Of a DNA stretch of 64,000 nucleotides, positions 44,901 to 52,952 are shown piece after piece. This DNA is from Asticcacaulis sp. YBE204. GTDB lineage: Bacteria; Pseudomonadota; Alphaproteobacteria; Caulobacterales; Caulobacteraceae. Numbering within the stretch: the first letter of the stretch is position 1; every line of letters begins with the position of its first letter. The notes under the pieces were generated by a model. That model did no database searches. It saw only the letters and a list, made by a program, of their open reading frames with translations, and had not been told where the DNA came from. Where the stretch lies: NCBI RefSeq assembly GCF_000495855.1, contig NZ_AWGF01000001.1:248001-312000 (forward strand), in the 5' to 3' direction. The position numbers and the translations under genes were made by a program.

Positions 44901-46046
44901 ATGACTTCGGGCGGCACAAAATCGGTGTTTCCGGCGCATCTGGCGGCGGCGAAGCGCGTGACGCTGAAGATCGGTTCGGCGCTGGTCGTCGATCCGGCGA
45001 CGGGGGCCGCCGACATGGCGTGGCTGCGCGGTCTGGCCGCCGATGTTGCGGCGTTGCGCGAGGCCGGGGCCGAGGTCATGATCGTATCTTCCGGGGCAGG
45101 GGCCTTGGGGCGGCGTTATCTGGGGCTCAAGACGCGCAATTTGCCGCTCGACAAGAAACAGGCGGCGGCGGCGGCGGGGCAACCGATCCTGATGCGCGCC
45201 TGGGACGAGGTATTCTCCGAACACGGAATTAAGGTGGCGCAGGTTCTGTTGACGCGCGAGGATACCGAACGCCGGAGGCGGTGGCTCAATGCGCGCGAAA
45301 CGGCGGAAACCCTTCTGACGCTGGGCGTCGTGCCGATTGTCAACGAGAACGATACGGTGGCGACCGAAGAGATAAAATACGGCGACAACGACCGGCTGGC
45401 GGCGCGGGCGGCCATGCTGGTACGCGCCGAAGCGCTGGTCCTGTTGTCGGATATCGACGGGCTATATACCGCCGATCCGCGCCATGATCCGTTAGCGGAA
45501 CATATCGCCGTGGTCGATACGATCACACCGGATATCGAAGCCATGGCGGGCGGCGCGAATGTTCATGCGGGCGTCGGCACCGGCGGCATGGCGACCAAGA
45601 TCGCCGCCGCGCGCATCGCCGGATCGGCAGGCTGTTCGACGACGATCATGAACGGTCAGGCGATCCGGCCCCTGTCGAAACTGGCCGAAGGCGCGCGATT
45701 CACCCTCTTCACGGCGCAGGGTTCTTCGGGCGTGGCCTATAAGGCATGGATCGCAGGGACGGTGGTGCCTGCGGGACAAATCCATATCGACGCGGGGGCG
45801 GCCAAGGCGCTGACGACGGGCAAATCGCTGCTGCCGTCGGGGATCAGCGCCGTCACGGGCATCTTCGACAAAGGTGACTCGATCGCCATCCTCAGCGACG
45901 GACGCGAAGTGGCGCGCGGCATTGCCGCCTATGGTTCCGACGACATCGCGCAAATCAAAGGTCGGGCGAGCAAGGACATCGAGTCGATCCTCGGCTATAC
46001 ATCTGGTGATGTTGTGATTCATCGCGACGATATGGTGATGGTTTGA
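44901..46046 (+). CDS. proB: Glutamate 5-kinase
   Basis: This 381-aa protein phosphorylates glutamate, the first step of proline synthesis. The amino-acid kinase domain has [25 protein letters not shown] and [17 protein letters not shown] domain (from about 285: [14 protein letters not shown]) completes it. It belongs with proA, but a PIN-type TA cassette separates them, and the palindrome of that cassette shares the last base of the proB stop. Confidence 0.96.
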   Translation: MTSGGTKSVFPAHLAAAKRVTLKIGSALVVDPATGAADMAWLRGLAADVAALREAGAEVMIVSSGAGALGRRYLGLKTRNLPLDKKQAAAAAGQPILMRAWDEVFSEHGIKVAQVLLTREDTERRRRWLNARETAETLLTLGVVPIVNENDTVATEEIKYGDNDRLAARAAMLVRAEALVLLSDIDGLYTADPRHDPLAEHIAVVDTITPDIEAMAGGANVHAGVGTGGMATKIAAARIAGSAGCSTTIMNGQAIRPLSKLAEGARFTLFTAQGSSGVAYKAWIAGTVVPAGQIHIDAGAAKALTTGKSLLPSGISAVTGIFDKGDSIAILSDGREVARGIAAYGSDDIAQIKGRASKDIESILGYTSGDVVIHRDDMVMV

Positions 46047-46075
46047 ATTATGATATCGCCTGTGATATCATAATT
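46046..46075. promoter_or_regulatory. 30-bp inverted repeat, likely TA operator
   Basis: AATTATGATATC and GATATCATAATT are perfect 12-bp arms around GCCTGT. It begins on the final A of the proB stop and ends 1 bp before the toxin ATG. Confidence 0.75.
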
Positions 46076-46076
46076 T

Positions 46077-46499
46077 ATGAAGATCGTTTTAGATACCAAT
46101 GTCGTGGTTGCCGCGATGCGAAGTACGCAAGGCGGTTCATCTGAGCTTTTACGTCAAGCCCGTAAGGGACGTATTCAGCTACTGGCCAATGTAGCGCTCG
46201 CGTTGGAATACGAAGCTATTTGTTTAATGCCAGAGCATGTTTTGGCGGCTCAGTTAAGCCGGGCGCAGGCAGATATCTTCGTCACTGCGGTCATCGCTAT
46301 GTGCGATCCAGTCGAGACTCATTTTCTATGGCGTCCTCAGCTACGTGATCCCGCCGACGAGTTTGTTCTTGAAGCAGCGGTCAATGGCGGGGCAAGCGCG
46401 GTGATTACGTTTAACCAGCGCGATTTCTTGCCTGCTGCCGGACGTTTCGGTTTGGACGTTATGAAGCCTGTAGATCTTATTCGGAGACTAGCCCTATGA
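46077..46499 (+). CDS. PIN-family toxin (COG1569 type)
   Basis: This 140-aa PIN-domain nuclease starts with VLDTNVVVAAMRS, with the first acidic residue at 6. Other acidic residues are in EYEAICL, DPADEFVLEAA and FNQRDF. It belongs to the subgroup annotated as putative TA toxin, PIN family. Composition is more AT-rich than proB and proA, which suggests acquisition. It comes first in the module and its TGA overlaps the antitoxin ATG (ATGA). It has almost no 5' leader: the ATG adjoins the palindrome. Confidence 0.85.
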   Translation: MKIVLDTNVVVAAMRSTQGGSSELLRQARKGRIQLLANVALALEYEAICLMPEHVLAAQLSRAQADIFVTAVIAMCDPVETHFLWRPQLRDPADEFVLEAAVNGGASAVITFNQRDFLPAAGRFGLDVMKPVDLIRRLAL

Positions 46500-46744
46500 C
46501 TCGCGCGATACCTACTTATCCGCTCCGACTGCCCGTATCGGTAAAGTTGGAGGTCGAACGTTTGGCCAAAGAAGACGGGACGAGCATGAATCAATTCATC
46601 GCTACCGCTGTCGCCGAAAAGCTGGCAGCCCTAACCACGGCGGCCTATTTCACAGATAAGCGCGCTAAAGCCGACTTTGGTACTTTCGACGCTTTGCTGG
46701 CGCGCGAGCATAGCGAAGCCTCGCGTGACGACGATCGGCTTTGA
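46496..46744 (+). CDS. HicB/Arc-like antitoxin
   Basis: This 82-aa protein contains a ribbon-helix-helix (YPLRLPVSVKLEVERLAKED then TSMNQFIATAVAEKLAAL, about 8-46), as in the HicB-labelled antitoxins that pair with PIN toxins. The C-terminal arm is acidic. It overlaps the toxin by 4 bp. Order toxin-antitoxin is the reverse of vapBC. proA starts 51 bp later. Confidence 0.8.
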   Translation: MTRAIPTYPLRLPVSVKLEVERLAKEDGTSMNQFIATAVAEKLAALTTAAYFTDKRAKADFGTFDALLAREHSEASRDDDRL

Positions 46745-46795
46745 CCTGGGCCATCAAGGCACGTAAAGCGTTCAGACTTCAAAAGGACGGATACC

Positions 46796-48067
46796 ATGGA
46801 CACCGCTGCCAACCTCGACCTGACCCATCTGATGACCGATCTGGCCGCCAAGGCCAAGGCGGGAGCCGAGGCTCTGCGTCTGGCAGGGCCAGAGGCGCGG
46901 ACGGCGCTCATCCTGTCGGCGGCGAAGTTCATCCGTGCGCGTCAGGCCGACATTCTCGCGGCCAATGCCGCAGATGTTGAAGCCGCCTCCACCAAGGGCC
47001 TGTCGAGCGCCATGGTCGAGCGTCTGGTGCTCAATGCCGACCGCGTCGAAGCCATGGCCAAGGGCCTCGAAGAGGTCGCGGCGCTGCCCGATCCGGTCGG
47101 CAGGGAACTGGCGCGCTGGACGCGCCCCAACGGCCTTGATATCGCACGCGTTTCGACCCCCATCGGCGTCATCGGCATCATCTACGAGTCGCGCCCCAAT
47201 GTGACGGCGGACGCCGCCGCCCTGTGTATCCGTTCGTCGAACGGTGCGATCCTGCGCACGGGGTCCGAAGCGTTGAAATCGGCGCTGGCCATCTTCGCGG
47301 CGTTCGAGGACGCCTTTGCCGAAGCCGGGATCGAGGCCGCCGTGCAACTGGTCCCGACGCCGGATCGCGACGCCGTGGGCCTGTTGCTCGGCGGGCTGAA
47401 CGACGCCGTCAATCTGATCATCCCGCGCGGCGGCAAGTCGCTGGTGGCCCGCGTCCAGCAAGAGGCCCGCGTGCCCGTGCTGGCGCACCTGGAAGGCCTC
47501 AACCACACCTATATCCACACCGCCGCCGATCCCGAAAAGGCGCTCAATATCACTTTAAACGCCAAGATGCGCCGCGTGTCGGTGTGCGGCGCGACCGAGA
47601 CCCTGCTGATCGACAAGGCCGTCGCCGAAACGCTTCTGCCGGGCATCGCCAAGGCTTTGGAAGACAAGGGTTGCGAACTGCGCGGCGATGAGACGGCTCA
47701 GGCGATCTACCCGATGAAAGCCGCGACCGAAGACGACTGGCGCACCGAATATCTGGAGAAGATCCTCGCGGTGCGCGTCGTCGAAGGGCTCGAAGCCGCC
47801 ATGGCGCACATCAAAACCTACGGCACCCAGCACACCGAAGCCATCATCACCGAAGACGCCGAGGCGGCTGAAATCTTCCTCAACGAGGTCGATTCCGCCA
47901 TCGTCATCTGGAACGCTTCGACTCAGTATGCCGACGGTGGCGAGTTCGGTCTGGGCGCCGAAATCGGTATCGCTACGGGCCGGATGCACGCGCGCGGTCC
48001 GGTCGGGGCCGAGCAATTGACCACGTTCAAATATGTGGTGCGCGGCGCGGGCCAGACGCGGCCTTAA
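46796..48067 (+). CDS. proA: Gamma-glutamyl phosphate reductase
   Basis: This 423-aa member of the aldehyde dehydrogenase superfamily reduces glutamyl 5-phosphate to the semialdehyde. The catalytic cysteine is C264 in VSVCGATETLL. The family stretches GVIGIIYESRPNVT and GEFGLGAEIGIATGRMHARG are intact. GGACG lies upstream of the ATG. With proB it supplies proline; expression after the TA insertion may depend on read-through or a promoter in the 51-bp gap. Confidence 0.96.
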   Translation: MDTAANLDLTHLMTDLAAKAKAGAEALRLAGPEARTALILSAAKFIRARQADILAANAADVEAASTKGLSSAMVERLVLNADRVEAMAKGLEEVAALPDPVGRELARWTRPNGLDIARVSTPIGVIGIIYESRPNVTADAAALCIRSSNGAILRTGSEALKSALAIFAAFEDAFAEAGIEAAVQLVPTPDRDAVGLLLGGLNDAVNLIIPRGGKSLVARVQQEARVPVLAHLEGLNHTYIHTAADPEKALNITLNAKMRRVSVCGATETLLIDKAVAETLLPGIAKALEDKGCELRGDETAQAIYPMKAATEDDWRTEYLEKILAVRVVEGLEAAMAHIKTYGTQHTEAIITEDAEAAEIFLNEVDSAIVIWNASTQYADGGEFGLGAEIGIATGRMHARGPVGAEQLTTFKYVVRGAGQTRP

Positions 48068-48172
48068 TGGCATTGAGCTGTTAAACTTTTCGCACGGCGC
48101 GGAAACGTGTCGTGTGAAAACGTTTGCGTCCAAAAATCACATGTCAAAACGATTGCCATAGGCGAAATTCAT

Positions 48173-48199
48173 TTGACGTACCGATATTCAATATATAAT
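48173..48199 (+). promoter_or_regulatory. Strong sigma-70-like promoter
   Basis: TTGACG (48173-48178), 15-nt spacer, TATAAT (48194-48199). Both boxes are near consensus, rare in this GC-rich DNA; the spacer is shorter than the ideal 17. Transcription would start near 48206. Confidence 0.55.
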
Positions 48200-48205
48200 C
48201 ATAAT

Positions 48206-48391
48206 ATATGACACGACGCATCGGATCTGTATCCCTCCAGACGTGGTGAAAGCCACGTCGCCCTTGAGGTCCGATATCGTCTCTGTCCCTTTGACGCATG
48301 GGCTTTGTGCATGGCCCTGTGTCGAGGGTGTACCATCCCTTCTGTGGACTACAGCTTCGCCCCTCCATCGCCTCATGGAGGGGTTTTTTTT
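48206..48391 (+). ncRNA. Candidate structured RNA of about 185 nt
   Basis: Successive helices are visible: ATCGGATC/GGTCCGAT (48220-48227/48268-48275) enclosing a perfect GACGTGG/CCACGTC hairpin (48240-48246/48253-48259); GACGCA with GGGC pairing GCCC with TGTGTC (48293-48323); AGGG/CCCT (48325-48340); CTGT/ACAG (48342-48354); then the terminator. Unpaired C-rich stretches (TCCCTCCA, GTCCCTTT) could pair with Shine-Dalgarno sequences. It has its own promoter and terminator, so a free small RNA is likeliest; a terminating leader of the pectin genes is the alternative. It lacks hallmarks of 4.5S RNA, tmRNA and RNase P. Confidence 0.5.
48359..48391 (+). terminator. Intrinsic terminator of the candidate RNA
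   Basis: CCCCTCCA (48360-48367) pairs with TGGAGGGG (48376-48383) across an 8-nt loop, followed by eight T residues. No protein gene ends just upstream. Confidence 0.9.
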
Positions 48392-48487
48392 GAACGAACA
48401 CCAAAATACCATCTCGATAATCAGGATGATATTTTACAGGTTTGCGCAGGCTGGACTATAACCGGTCGCAAAACAGGGACAAAACAC

Positions 48488-51400
48488 ATGGCCAGATATC
48501 TCCGCGGTACCCTTCTGCTGGGCGCGCTCATGGCAGCGACCGCCTTGTCGCCCGTGGTGGTGACAGCCCAAACGACCGCCCTTTCGGCGACGCGCGGCCT
48601 GAGGCCCAATCTCGAAGGCCAGACCGCGACGCCATTGCGATATCGTCCGGACGGTGCGGATTTCGTCATCCGTAACGGCGAAGAGTTCTTCAACCGTGCG
48701 CTCTATGGCGGCAATACGGCCTTCCGCGTCGACGGCGGCGACAAGCCGGAACTGTCGCTGTATCTGCCCGGTCGCGGCGGCAATCTGCGACTGGGTGTGA
48801 AAACCGCACAGGGCATCAAATGGCTGAGCGACACGGCGGAGATCGTCACGCGCTACCGTCCCGGTGAGCTGCTCTACACGGTCAGCGATCCGATCCTGGG
48901 TAAGGGCAAACTTGAGATCGCCGTCCTGGCCTATCATCAGACCGAAGGCGTGATCGTTCAGGCGCAGGGCAAGGGCTTGCCCAAGGGCGCGGAACTGATC
49001 TTCGCCTATGGCGGCGGCAACGGTCAGCGCGGTACGCGCGACGGCGATATCGGCACCGAGAAAGTGCCGATCAGCGAATACTTCCAGTTCAAACCTGAAT
49101 ATGCCGTCGACGATCGCTATGCCCTGAGCGCCGGTGGCTTCACCGTGTCGGGCAAGGCCGCGCAACTGAACGGCGTGACGTCTGTTCCGGCAAAGATCGT
49201 TTGGGCGGATGCGGCTAAATGGGGCGATGCCAAGGCGTTGTTTGCGTCCTCCGCCGACGCGTCCATTAAGGTCGCCATCGGACATATTCCGCTTACGGAC
49301 AATGGGCCGGTCTATATCTCGGTTCAGGTGACCGGACGGCCTGTGGCCGGCGATCTCGACACCTATCGCGCCGTCACCGCTCCCGGCGGCAATGCCGGGG
49401 CGACGGCCAAGGTCATCCCGCTCGATCCGACCTATGCGGCGGCGGAATTGCCGAAGCGTTTTGCCGCCACACGTACTCATTTCGCGGCCTTACGCGACCG
49501 CGTGAAGATCGAAACGCCGGACCCCTATCTCGATGCCGCCGTTGGGGCGCTGAACGTCGGGGCCGACGCCATCTGGGACGAGGCCCAGAGCGGCGTGATG
49601 CACGGGGCCATCGCCTGGCGCGTCAAGCTGCTCGGCTGGCGTGGCCACTATGCGCCGGATGCGCTGGGCTGGCACGACCGGGCGCGGCGGAATTTCAGCG
49701 GCTGGGCCGCGCGTCAGAACACCCGTCCGATCCCGGACAAATTGCCGCCCGCAGATGCCGACGCCAATCTGGCGCGCAGCGAAGCCGCGCTGCATTCCAA
49801 CGGCGACATGTCCAATTCGCACTACGACATGAATGCCGGCTTTATCGACGCCCTGTTCCGCCACCTGCTGTGGACCGGCGACGTTGAGTACGCCCGCGAA
49901 GTCTGGCCGGTCATCGAGCGGCATCTGGCGTGGGAAAAGCGCATGTTCCGCCGCGAATACGGCCCGGACAAGCTGCCCTTGTACGAAGCTTATGCCTCGA
50001 TATGGGCCAGCGACGACGTTCAATATAGCGGCGGCGGTGTGAGCTATCAATCGGCCTATAACCTCTATCACAATCGCATGGCGGCGCGCCTCGCCACCCT
50101 GATCGGAAAGGACCCCACGCCCTATGCGCAGGAGGCCGAACTGATCGGCAAGGGCATGCGTCAGTATCTGTGGATGGAGGATCGCGGGGCCTTTGCCGAA
50201 TACCGCGATATTCTCGGCGAAAAGCTGCTTCACCCCAGCTATGGCCTGTGGAGCTTCTATCACACGATGGATTCCGGCGTGCCGGACGCCTTCGAGGCCG
50301 CGCGGATGGCGGCGGACCTGCAAACCCACCTCAAGCCCCTGCCAATCGCGGGTGAGGGCGTGCCGAAGGACCGCGACTACCACGTCCTGCCCAGTTCCGA
50401 CTGGATGCCGTACAGCTGGTCGGTCAATAATGTGGTGATGGGCGAGAACCTGCATACCGCGCTGGCCTACTGGCAGGCGGGACAGTCCGAAGAGGCCTAC
50501 GACCTGACGCGCGGCTCGGTCATGGCCAGCTTCTATATGGGGATCGCGCCGGGTAATATCGGCAGTCTGAACTATCTCGACGTCTACCGCCGCGAGGCCC
50601 AGCGCGACTTCGCCGACGGGGCCGGGGTCATGTCGCGCACCGTGGTCGAGGGCCTGTTCGGGGTAAAGCCCGACGCTTTGAGCGGCACCCTGACCCTGAC
50701 GCCGGGTCTGCCGAAGGATTGGGACCACGCGAAACTGACTCACCCGGATCTGGGGCTGGCCTTCAAGCGCACCGACCTGAGCGAGCAATGGACGGTCAGC
50801 CAGACGGCGACGCGGTTCAAGCGCTTCGTGCTGGAGATACCGGCGACACACGAAACCGTGTCGGTCACTGTAGACGGCAAACCGGCCAAATGGATCGCCC
50901 TCAAAAGCGTGGGGGCGCCGAAACTGCGCATCGAAGCCCCATTGACCAAGGCGGCGGTGGTCAAGGTCACATGGTCCGGTGCGGCTATCGATCCCGAACG
51001 CAACCTCATGGCCATCGCCGGACCCGAGCCGGAGTTCCGGGCGCACAAACGGGGCGCGTTCGAGTGGTTCACATTGGTGGAACGCACGAAGGATACGCAC
51101 CCGGTCTGTGTGCCGGAAACGCCGACATGGACGCAGGCAGGGGTAGCCGTCAAGGCCGAAGCCGTCGATCTGACGCCGTATTTCAACGATCGCGTCACGG
51201 AAATTTTCAAACCGAACAAATACCTGTCGCCGCGCTCGCCCTATGTGTCGCTGTCCCTGCCGTCGCAGGGCATCGGGGCATGGGCCGGTCACGTCAAGGC
51301 CACCGCCGAAATCGACGACAAGGCTCTGCGTGCCGGGGGCGGCAAGGTCACGCTGCCCAACGGCCTGAGCTTCGCGACCCCGGCAGGCGAGGCCAGGAAC

Positions 51401-51862
51401 ATCCTGTTCACCTCGCAGTGGGACAACTACCCGAAAACCGCGACGGTACCGCTTAATGGCAAAGCTAGCCATGCCTATCTGCTGATGGCCGGATCGACCA
51501 ACCATATGCAGAGTCAAATGATCAATGGCGAGGTGGTCATCACCTATACGGACGGCAGCGAGGCGAAACTCGACCTGCGCAATCCGGAAAACTGGTGGCC
51601 GATAGAGCGCGACTATTTCATCGACGACTATCAGTTCCAGTTGTGCGGCAAGGCCCCGGTACGGCTCGATCTGAAAACCGGCGCGGTAACCGTGCCGGGC
51701 GAGGCTAGCAAAGGCCGCAAGGATCGCGAAAACATCGCGGGCGGTGCGGCCAATGTGCTGGATATCGCACTCGATCCGACCAAGACGCTGAAATCCCTGA
51801 CCGTCAAGACTCACGTCAACGAAGCGGTGATCGGGCTGATGGGCGTCAGTCTGGAACGATAG
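48488..51862 (+). CDS. Secreted DUF4450-type protein, glycosidase-like
   Basis: This 1124-aa protein has a signal peptide (about 1-28, ending VVVTAQ). An N-terminal beta-sandwich (NLEGQTATPLRYRPDG..., DFVIRNGEEFFNRALYGGNT) is typical of DUF4450. A six-hairpin helical domain in the middle (about 370-700: VMHGAIAWRVKLLGWRGHYA, SSDWMPYSWSVNNVVMGEN) looks like GH-clan (alpha/alpha)6 enzymes. A C-terminal beta-domain completes it. Catalytic residues cannot be named with confidence. ATG 48488 with AGGGAC upstream is chosen over the long open frame, which crosses the RNA. As the first gene of the pectin locus it probably removes a side-chain sugar. Confidence 0.75.
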   Translation: MARYLRGTLLLGALMAATALSPVVVTAQTTALSATRGLRPNLEGQTATPLRYRPDGADFVIRNGEEFFNRALYGGNTAFRVDGGDKPELSLYLPGRGGNLRLGVKTAQGIKWLSDTAEIVTRYRPGELLYTVSDPILGKGKLEIAVLAYHQTEGVIVQAQGKGLPKGAELIFAYGGGNGQRGTRDGDIGTEKVPISEYFQFKPEYAVDDRYALSAGGFTVSGKAAQLNGVTSVPAKIVWADAAKWGDAKALFASSADASIKVAIGHIPLTDNGPVYISVQVTGRPVAGDLDTYRAVTAPGGNAGATAKVIPLDPTYAAAELPKRFAATRTHFAALRDRVKIETPDPYLDAAVGALNVGADAIWDEAQSGVMHGAIAWRVKLLGWRGHYAPDALGWHDRARRNFSGWAARQNTRPIPDKLPPADADANLARSEAALHSNGDMSNSHYDMNAGFIDALFRHLLWTGDVEYAREVWPVIERHLAWEKRMFRREYGPDKLPLYEAYASIWASDDVQYSGGGVSYQSAYNLYHNRMAARLATLIGKDPTPYAQEAELIGKGMRQYLWMEDRGAFAEYRDILGEKLLHPSYGLWSFYHTMDSGVPDAFEAARMAADLQTHLKPLPIAGEGVPKDRDYHVLPSSDWMPYSWSVNNVVMGENLHTALAYWQAGQSEEAYDLTRGSVMASFYMGIAPGNIGSLNYLDVYRREAQRDFADGAGVMSRTVVEGLFGVKPDALSGTLTLTPGLPKDWDHAKLTHPDLGLAFKRTDLSEQWTVSQTATRFKRFVLEIPATHETVSVTVDGKPAKWIALKSVGAPKLRIEAPLTKAAVVKVTWSGAAIDPERNLMAIAGPEPEFRAHKRGAFEWFTLVERTKDTHPVCVPETPTWTQAGVAVKAEAVDLTPYFNDRVTEIFKPNKYLSPRSPYVSLSLPSQGIGAWAGHVKATAEIDDKALRAGGGKVTLPNGLSFATPAGEARNILFTSQWDNYPKTATVPLNGKASHAYLLMAGSTNHMQSQMINGEVVITYTDGSEAKLDLRNPENWWPIERDYFIDDYQFQLCGKAPVRLDLKTGAVTVPGEASKGRKDRENIAGGAANVLDIALDPTKTLKSLTVKTHVNEAVIGLMGVSLER

Positions 51863-51953
51863 GCCTTAGGGCTTGCTTACGTAGCCACTGCCTTACCGCA
51901 CGGCTGATTTGCGCGGCGCGTGATAAGCATGGGTGTCTCTGAGGAGGACACTC

Positions 51954-52949
51954 ATGCTTAAATCGACGATCAGTCTGATCACGCAGGCGTTCAAGGAGTG
52001 GAACGAGGACGAAGCGCCGCGTCTGGGTGCCGCGGTTGCGTTCTACAGCGTTCTGGCGATCGGGCCCTTGCTGCTGCTCGTCATCTCCATCGCCGGGCTG
52101 GCGTTCGGCACGGAAGCGGCGACCGGTGAAATATCCCATCAGATACGCGGTCTGGTCGGCGGCACGGGGGCAGCGGCTATCGAGGAGGTCATCGCCCATT
52201 CGCGCAACGAGGAACAGGGCCTGATCGCTGCGGCTATCGGATTGGCGACCCTGCTGATATCGGCGACCGGCTTTTTCGGCGAGCTTCAGGCGGCGCTGAA
52301 CACCATTTTCGACGTCCCCAAAGCGAAGTTGAGCATCGGTAGTTTCCTCCGTCAGCGCGTCCTGTCGTTTGCCATGATCGTCGCCATAGCCGTCCTGCTC
52401 ATGTTGTCTCTGGTTGTGTCCGCCGCCCTGTCGGCCACCGCCAACCTGTTCGGCAGCGACGACTCGATCGTGGCCTTGCAGGTGCTGAATATCGGTCTGT
52501 CCCTGATCGTGACGACCTTCCTGTTCGCGCTGGTCTACAAATATCTGCCGGATGCGCATCTGCGCTGGCGCGATGTGTGGGTAGGGGCGCTGATCACGGC
52601 CATCCTGTTCGCCGTTGGCAAGAGCCTGATCGGGCTTTATCTCGGTAATGCCGCCATCGGTTCGACCTATGGTGCCGCCGGATCGCTGGTCGTGCTGCTG
52701 GTGTGGATCTACTATTCGGTTCAGATCATCTTTTTCGGGGCCGAGATCACGCAGGTCTATGCCGGTCGCCATGCGGTGGCCCCGGAGATGGCTTCAGAGG
52801 TGGCTTCAGAGGCGGCCCCCACCCCGGTGTCGGCAGACCTGTCAGCGTCGTCATCAACATCATCGGCAATCGCTACGGCAACGGCGGTGACGGGCTCGCT
52901 TGCCCTGGCCGCCATCGCCTTCTTCACTCTGCGCGAAAAGCGCCCCTAA
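51954..52949 (+). CDS. YihY/BrkB-family inner-membrane protein
   Basis: This 331-aa protein has five or six TM segments and the family motif DEAPRLGAAVAFYSVLAIGPLLLL near residue 15 (given in part), then TYGAAGSLVVLLVWIYYS and FFGAEITQVYA. GAGGAGG precedes ATG 51954. The C-terminal tail is a low-complexity Ala/Ser/Pro segment with one last hydrophobic stretch. Function of the family is unresolved. It is oddly placed inside a pectin locus and may be a bystander. Confidence 0.88.
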   Translation: MLKSTISLITQAFKEWNEDEAPRLGAAVAFYSVLAIGPLLLLVISIAGLAFGTEAATGEISHQIRGLVGGTGAAAIEEVIAHSRNEEQGLIAAAIGLATLLISATGFFGELQAALNTIFDVPKAKLSIGSFLRQRVLSFAMIVAIAVLLMLSLVVSAALSATANLFGSDDSIVALQVLNIGLSLIVTTFLFALVYKYLPDAHLRWRDVWVGALITAILFAVGKSLIGLYLGNAAIGSTYGAAGSLVVLLVWIYYSVQIIFFGAEITQVYAGRHAVAPEMASEVASEAAPTPVSADLSASSSTSSAIATATAVTGSLALAAIAFFTLREKRP

Positions 52950-52952
52950 CCC

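Larger units (their letters stand above)
48068..48487. other. Spacer with promoter, structured RNA and terminator
   Basis: The 420 bp between proA and the DUF4450 gene carry a promoter-like pair (48173-48199), a multi-hairpin stretch (about 48206-48358) and a strong terminator (48359-48391). The final 96 bp are plain leader for the next gene. Confidence 0.6.

Noticed and set aside
48206-48391. Assignment of the structured RNA to 6S RNA, 4.5S RNA, tmRNA or a known riboswitch
   Set aside because: The 5' and 3' ends do not pair as in 6S RNA, the SRP tetraloop motif and the tmRNA tRNA-like ends are absent, and I recognise no riboswitch core.
49490-51814. 774-codon open frame on the minus strand opposite the DUF4450 gene
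   Set aside because: It has low-complexity, Arg/Gly/His-rich composition typical of an antisense shadow in GC-rich DNA, no start signal, and the plus-strand gene is clear.
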